Shown one piece after another: positions 59,787 through 64,000 of a DNA stretch of 64,000 nucleotides. Within the stretch, counting starts at the first letter, position 1, and each line of letters starts with the position of its first letter. The notes under the pieces are model-generated. The model was not told the DNA's origin, searched no databases, and was given only the letters and a program-made list of their open reading frames with translations. Location of the stretch: positions 620,001 through 684,000 of the forward strand of contig JAGMUV010000015.1 in the NCBI GenBank assembly GCA_020744425.1. The letters run 5' to 3'. Source of the stretch: Dactylonectria macrodidyma. Its lineage: Eukaryota > Ascomycota > Sordariomycetes > Hypocreales > Nectriaceae. The translations under genes and the position numbers were made by a program.

Positions 59787-60700
59787 CTAATTTGTAGAGC
59801 CTCCTGTTACGAATCGCTCGGAAACCACAACCTTGTTGTTGCCGAGTTCGACAATCTTCGCAACCAGCTTGTCGCTGTTGTCGAGAGCTACGATGTCGTC
59901 GGCACCTCCAATGCTCACGCCGTTGATGATGACGTTGGGAACTGTCCTCCGGCCGGTGGTCTTTTCGAGCTCATCTTGCAGATATGACATCAAGGGGTGT
60001 TTGTCGAGTTCGACGACGTAGGGGTCGGGGCTGATAGAGTACTTCTCTAGCAAGACACCCTTGGCGCGCTTCGAAAATGGGCAGTACGACTTGGAGAAGA
60101 CGACGACTAGATGGTTGTTAGCACAGTGCCGCAAATTGTTCGTCTGTTCATACCTGGAGCCTTTTTGAGGATCGAGGCGAGCTCGGTTCGCGCCTCTCGC
60201 GCTTCCGTGCTCTCCAAGGTTTCCTGTTCCTTGACCTCAACGGCATCATTACTGCTACCCACACCCCCGCTTCCACTTCCACTCTTGTCGGTCTTGTCAT
60301 CTTTCTGGCCGTCCGCGGAGCTGCCCACTCCAACAACTTGGCGCGGGGGGTCGGGCCGCAAGCCACCTCGCGCGTTCGCCTTTTCCTTGGCCTGCACCTC
60401 AGCAGCCTTTAGCCTCTCCTGCATTTTCGCGGACAATTCGCGGTCATCCTCGTCGACGTCACCATCGGCATCCTTATCGGCGGGGATGTGTCCAGCCTTC
60501 TGCCCAGTTTGGGAATCCAACACAGCTTCTCCGGCTGGTGATCCACCATTCATGGCGTCCTTGGTCTTTTGGATAAATCCTTGGGAGTTTTGGTATTCGG
60601 CGTCGTGGCCAGAGTCAAAGCCTGAGGTATAAAAGAGGATAAATACAACAGCCAGCAGACTTGCTAGCATGAGCATGCGGACTCGACGGGGGGAGGGCAT
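59787..60700 (-). CDS. Membrane-anchored monothiol glutaredoxin (Grx6/Grx7-like)
   Basis: Exons 60154-60700 and 59787-60106 (47-nt intron, GCTAAC branch) encode 288 aa. Residues 8-25 (RMLMLASLLAVVFILFYTSG region) form a signal anchor, so the enzyme domain would lie in the ER or Golgi lumen as in yeast Grx6/Grx7. A long charged, Ser/Gly-rich linker (about 30-175) follows. The glutaredoxin domain carries the active site SYCPFSKRAK with a single Cys (Cys191), the cis-Pro motif TVPNVIINGV and the GG loop SIGGADD, used for glutathione binding. The monothiol CPFS site suggests deglutathionylation or Fe-S/glutathione binding rather than dithiol disulfide reduction. The chosen start (MPSPRR) fits the family; an upstream in-frame ATG adds nine residues. 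Confidence 0.9.
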
Positions 60701-61184
60701 GATGTCGGGAGGGGTGGTCTGTCGCAAGACCAGAGAGATGGCGCGGGTAGGCGTTGGAAAAATCGAAGTCGAGCTGAGTAGATGGTGTGTGTTGGTTCGC
60801 CAGAGAGAATCCCAAACGAATGAGTTTAAGGAACAATTGAGGCGAAAGGGACGGGACGGCGGTCGGCAGTCCGGTTCGTGGTCGCTTGAAGCATTGAAGT
60901 CGAACGGGTATGTCGATCAGGATAGGAGGCTTGTTGATCATAGCTCCTGCCCCGTGTCTGCTGCACATCCGACGGGTCAATGACGGCGCGAGAGTGGGCC
61001 CGGACCGTGCGGCGGGTGCGAGAAACTGTGCATGGACCTCAACCCGCCTGCCCACGTCACACTTGCGCCAGAGTGGCGGGTTTACTTGGGATTGAACTAC
61101 AATCAACGCCTGAGCTTAGTCTGGCTGAAAATAAACTGCTGAAAATAAACTCAATTAAAGAAGATTTTATTAAATTATAGTTTA
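60701..61184. other. Intergenic
   Basis: The glutaredoxin promoter lies at the left. The right end becomes AT-rich (61120-61185) next to the stop of the small secreted protein gene. No further feature is seen. Confidence 0.5.
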
Positions 61185-61699
61185 CTAATACCAGAAATTC
61201 GATGTTGGCTTTGAACAGGCCAAATCACAAAGTACATTGGGATCTCCTCCCCGACAACATCCATAGAATATTAAAGCACCATTTGTACTGAACCACGCAT
61301 CAGTCGTTCCTTTGTAAAACGCAGCCACTCCCATGTACCGTTACCCAAAGCTATTTGACTCTGTGGAAAGTCAGAATTAGTATGGGTGAGCAGTGTTTCT
61401 TCGTTTACTCACAATGAAACCCCCCCAATCGTGCCTCAGTATAAATGACCGTGTTGGTCTCACAGAAACGGACCCTGCCCTGCAGAATTGCCCAGGCTCT
61501 CTGGCACTGCTCTCTCACTCGGCTTCTCTTGCGTCTCGAAAAGCACATGAGGGGCAGGAGCAGGTACGTGGGATCTTGCGTGATGGCGATGCATGAGCTG
61601 AGCGTGGAGAGTTGTGTGGCGGTGGATAGCGGGGGCGGCGTGGAGGCCAATCGCCCAGACGAAGAAGACAACGCAGATAGAGAGTCTGAAGGAAGCCAT
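61185..61699 (-). pseudogene. Small secreted protein gene, probably disrupted
   Basis: The 5' part (frame 61460-61699) begins with a clear signal peptide (MASFRLSICVVFFVWAIGLH, cleavage near HAAPA) in an excellent context (AAACCATGG) behind a TATA box, then a His-rich stretch. A clean intron lies at 61361-61412 (GTGAGT donor, ATACTAATTCTGAC branch region, TTTCCACAG). The last exon reads SQIALGNGTWEW in one frame and then, after a T4 run at 61317-61320, continues in another as YKGTTDAWFSTNGALIF and YGCCRGGDPNVLCDLACSKP to TAG at 61185. The join between the first frame and the intron is also unresolved; two frames are open. So at least one frame break exists. Homopolymer sequence errors, true decay, or a missed intron are all possible. 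If read simply, the first frame gives a 79-aa secreted His-rich protein. Family unknown. Confidence 0.55.
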
Positions 61700-62920
61700 G
61701 GTTTAGATTTGAGGAAGGTTTGGAAGAACTTGATACTGTTTGTATTATTGATACCGTTGCATTTATTGCCTTCCTTGTCTTCAACTTATACTTTAGGCCC
61801 CTCCCTATTCCCTGGGCCAGTTGAATGGCCTGCTTACACCACACCAGCCTCTCCCTTGAATGCAGATGACGACGGGTGACTCCTTTCCCGTTCATTAGGG
61901 GTCTCATGATACCATCCCGGGAGGAATTGGAGGGATGTGAGGTCATGCTGAAACAAACAGTTTACACTTGGTGGTGGACCGTCCTCAGTGTGACCATCCC
62001 CAGCCGCTCCCGACTATGCGCCAACGACAATGCCGCGCTTTAGGGCCGTGAAGTTGCGTCAGCGTCCACGCGAACTAACAAAGTTCTGGCAAAACTCGAT
62101 TTCTGCAACTGCACATCCATTCTTCCTCTTTGATTTGACGCTCAAAGTTCCCACTTCTCTCACGAGACTGACGGCACCCTAAAGGTGAGGGTGGCCGTGA
62201 GACATTCCCAATACTTTGCCCTTTGCCCCTCCATCCCATTCGGAGGGGTAAACCGTTAAGGAGGCAAGCGAGGGACGTCAAGAGAGGGATGTGTAAAAAC
62301 GACACCCGCGCTTAGGTGGGACAGAACCGAAGCAGACTTGGGGCAATTTGTTCTTTCATGGATCTACACGTATTCCTTGACAAGTGATGATTAGTTATGT
62401 GCTGAATGAAAGCCTTGTTGATGATCACAGTTCGATGGTGGGGCTGCGATGGAGCTTGCCGTTGAAGAGATGACTAAGCCAACTATCACTCTGTGGACCA
62501 ATGACAAAGCGCCAAAATTCGTTCAACCCATGGAAGTGGCACTCTGATGATGCCAAGTTGCAACTGTGCTAATAAACTTCTAGCGACTTCGATCCATCTG
62601 AATGAAGTGTCCTCTCTCGTCAGATTGACTCACGATCCTAGATTTGCTGTTCTTTTCACACCAAATATTCTCCCTTATATCCTTTTTGAGTTGCATCTGG
62701 CTGGCCGACAATTCATCCCTCGATTTCTTGATGATACCCCCCCTTCGCATCGCCTAGGCCCTACGCTTTAAGTGCAACAGTGAACAAACACCCTGAAAGA
62801 CTCCACCACTAATAAGACGCTCACTGGGTCCAACATCTAACCGCCCTTCAACTCTCAACTCTCTACGCCTCACCGCACTTTTGGTTGGCGAACCAAGAGC
62901 CGGATTTTAGATTCGCAGTG
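61700..62920. other. Divergent intergenic region upstream of SIL1
   Basis: The region contains the promoters of the small secreted protein gene (minus) and SIL1 (plus). No gene was recognised within it. Confidence 0.5.
61785..61790 (-). promoter_or_regulatory. TATA box of the small secreted protein gene
   Basis: TATAAG on the minus strand lies about 85 bases upstream of the ATG at 61699 and is followed by an A/C-rich leader. Confidence 0.45.
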
Positions 62921-64000
62921 ATGGCTCCCTCAAGAGCAAGGGCGACAACGCTGCCATTCCTCCTCGCCATGATCTTTGGTGTGGTGCTGTGTATCCTCGC
63001 AGCCCCGGCTCAAGCCTCTTCCGCATCACAACCTTCACCCTCTGCAGATGTCGACCTCATTTGTCACACCTCCAACCCAGATGACTGCTACCCCCGCGTG
63101 TTTCAGCCATCGGATGAGTTTCAGACCGTTCGAGAGGATCAAGAGCTCCCCAATGGCCTCCACGTCCGCCTGAACATATGGACGGGCGAGAAGGAGGCTA
63201 AGATCAATGTTCCAGATGAGGTCGACCCCTCGCTGGAGGGTTTGCCCGTGGATCAAGCCGTCGTCGTCGTGGAGCCCCAAGAGTCCGACGCGCCACCCGT
63301 CCCCAAAGGCGCGCCAAAGTATGAGACAGCCGGCAAGATCAAGGAGCCGAAGCCGGATTACGAGGCAGAGCCCTTTTTTCAGGCGATGAAGATGCTGAAG
63401 AGTGGCGAGAGCAACGACGGCAAGGCATTTGACGTTGCCTTGGAAGGGATGGAGGATCTGTCTCATGACATCTACTACGGCCTGAAGATCACCGAGGACC
63501 CAGCCGTGTTGAAGGGCCTGTTTTGCCTGATGGCCGATCAGGGAGCTGTCTCGACTGACGACACCACGCCTCGGGACCAGCAAGCAGCGGCTATCCTCGC
63601 TGGGGCACTGCAAAATAACCCGACCGCCTTGAAGGAGGTGACCAAGGAGTGGGCGAACATTATGGAGTTCAAATGTCCCCAGAGCGGCAAGGCGTTGAGT
63701 GAGGGCTTTTACACCAGCTTCATGCCATCCGACGCCGTGACCGGCGCGGACGCAAAGCAATCCGCCTCAAAAGTCAAGGCCAAAGTCGCCGCCATCAATG
63801 GGCTCATAAAGAGCGATCGCATCCGAGCCGAGTTTCTCAAGGGCATCGGTATGCGGAACCTACTCGAGGTGCTAGTCCCAGAAGGCAAGGAGTGGGCGAC
63901 GGCGCAGCGCAAGGTCGGCCAGCTGGTCCTTGATACGTTCCTCGACGAAGACATGGGCGCCAAGCTAGGCCAGTGGCCTAACAAGCCCCGGTCCAGCGAC
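62921..64000 (+). CDS. SIL1: Nucleotide exchange factor SIL1, 5' part
   Basis: The frame is open for 360 codons to the window edge, without intron. Residues 1-32 are a signal peptide (TLPFLLAMIFGVVLCILAAP, cleavage near AQASS). Next come CHTSNPDDCYPRVFQPSDEF and DQELPNGLHVRLNIWTGEKE, the N-terminal signature of fungal Sil1/Sls1, followed by armadillo-like helices (DLSHDIYYGLKITE, AAAILAGALQNNPTALKEV). Sil1 releases ADP from the Hsp70 Kar2/BiP in the ER lumen. The 3' end, including the ER-retention tetrapeptide expected in the family, is outside the window. Confidence 0.93.
   Translation, partial: MAPSRARATTLPFLLAMIFGVVLCILAAPAQASSASQPSPSADVDLICHTSNPDDCYPRVFQPSDEFQTVREDQELPNGLHVRLNIWTGEKEAKINVPDEVDPSLEGLPVDQAVVVVEPQESDAPPVPKGAPKYETAGKIKEPKPDYEAEPFFQAMKMLKSGESNDGKAFDVALEGMEDLSHDIYYGLKITEDPAVLKGLFCLMADQGAVSTDDTTPRDQQAAAILAGALQNNPTALKEVTKEWANIMEFKCPQSGKALSEGFYTSFMPSDAVTGADAKQSASKVKAKVAAINGLIKSDRIRAEFLKGIGMRNLLEVLVPEGKEWATAQRKVGQLVLDTFLDEDMGAKLGQWPNKPRSSD

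Overview
The window reads as nuclear DNA of a filamentous ascomycete, most likely a Sordariomycete. Genes carry 45-190 nt introns with GTRNGT donors, CTAAC or CTGAC branch sites and YAG acceptors. Three Zn(II)2Cys6 regulators are present, coding sequence is GC-rich in third positions, and upstream regions are pyrimidine-rich. The species cannot be named from the sequence alone. Several genes are split into exons too short to stand out as open frames; exon joins given here were worked out by eye from splice signals and protein continuity.

Layout. The left edge cuts a tRNA-Leu(CAA) gene (minus). A CVNH lectin gene with three introns lies at 1.4-2.1 kb (minus), followed by an F-box protein (3.3-4.9 kb, plus), cystathionine gamma-lyase (5.3-6.6 kb, minus), a 4 kb non-coding stretch, a Upc2-like zinc-cluster regulator (10.5-12.2 kb), a broken zinc-less MDR oxidoreductase (13.0-14.1 kb), RPF2 (14.3-15.3 kb, minus) and, divergently, PEX5 (15.8-17.8 kb). 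Almost 12 kb without a recognisable gene (17.8-29.8 kb) ends at a bHLH regulator (29.8-31.4 kb).

The next block holds a second zinc-cluster regulator (32.9-34.4 kb), a 99-aa membrane protein (34.7-35.0 kb), a decayed stretch that may derive from a BAHD-type acyltransferase (35.2-36.1 kb), an 83-aa protein (37.8-38.1 kb), an 11-bp minisatellite, a membrane-anchored protein with a poly-glycine tail (38.9-40.1 kb), and threonine synthase with six exons (41.0-42.9 kb).

From about 43 to 58.7 kb the content looks accessory: a broken cysteine-rich repeat gene in AT-rich surroundings, a six-exon zinc-cluster regulator (minus) that faces a Rieske oxygenase lacking its catalytic iron-binding segment, a protein with a possible ADP-ribosyltransferase-like region, and a polytopic membrane protein. 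After that come a membrane-anchored monothiol glutaredoxin, a probably disrupted small secreted protein gene, and the 5' part of SIL1, which runs off the right edge.

Housekeeping genes cover amino-acid metabolism (CYS3, THR4), 60S ribosome assembly (RPF2), peroxisomal import (PEX5) and ER folding or redox (SIL1, glutaredoxin). They alternate with regulators and with lineage-specific or decaying genes. No operon-like or clearly complete metabolite cluster is visible; the nearest to a functional pair is the divergent zinc-cluster regulator and Rieske oxygenase.
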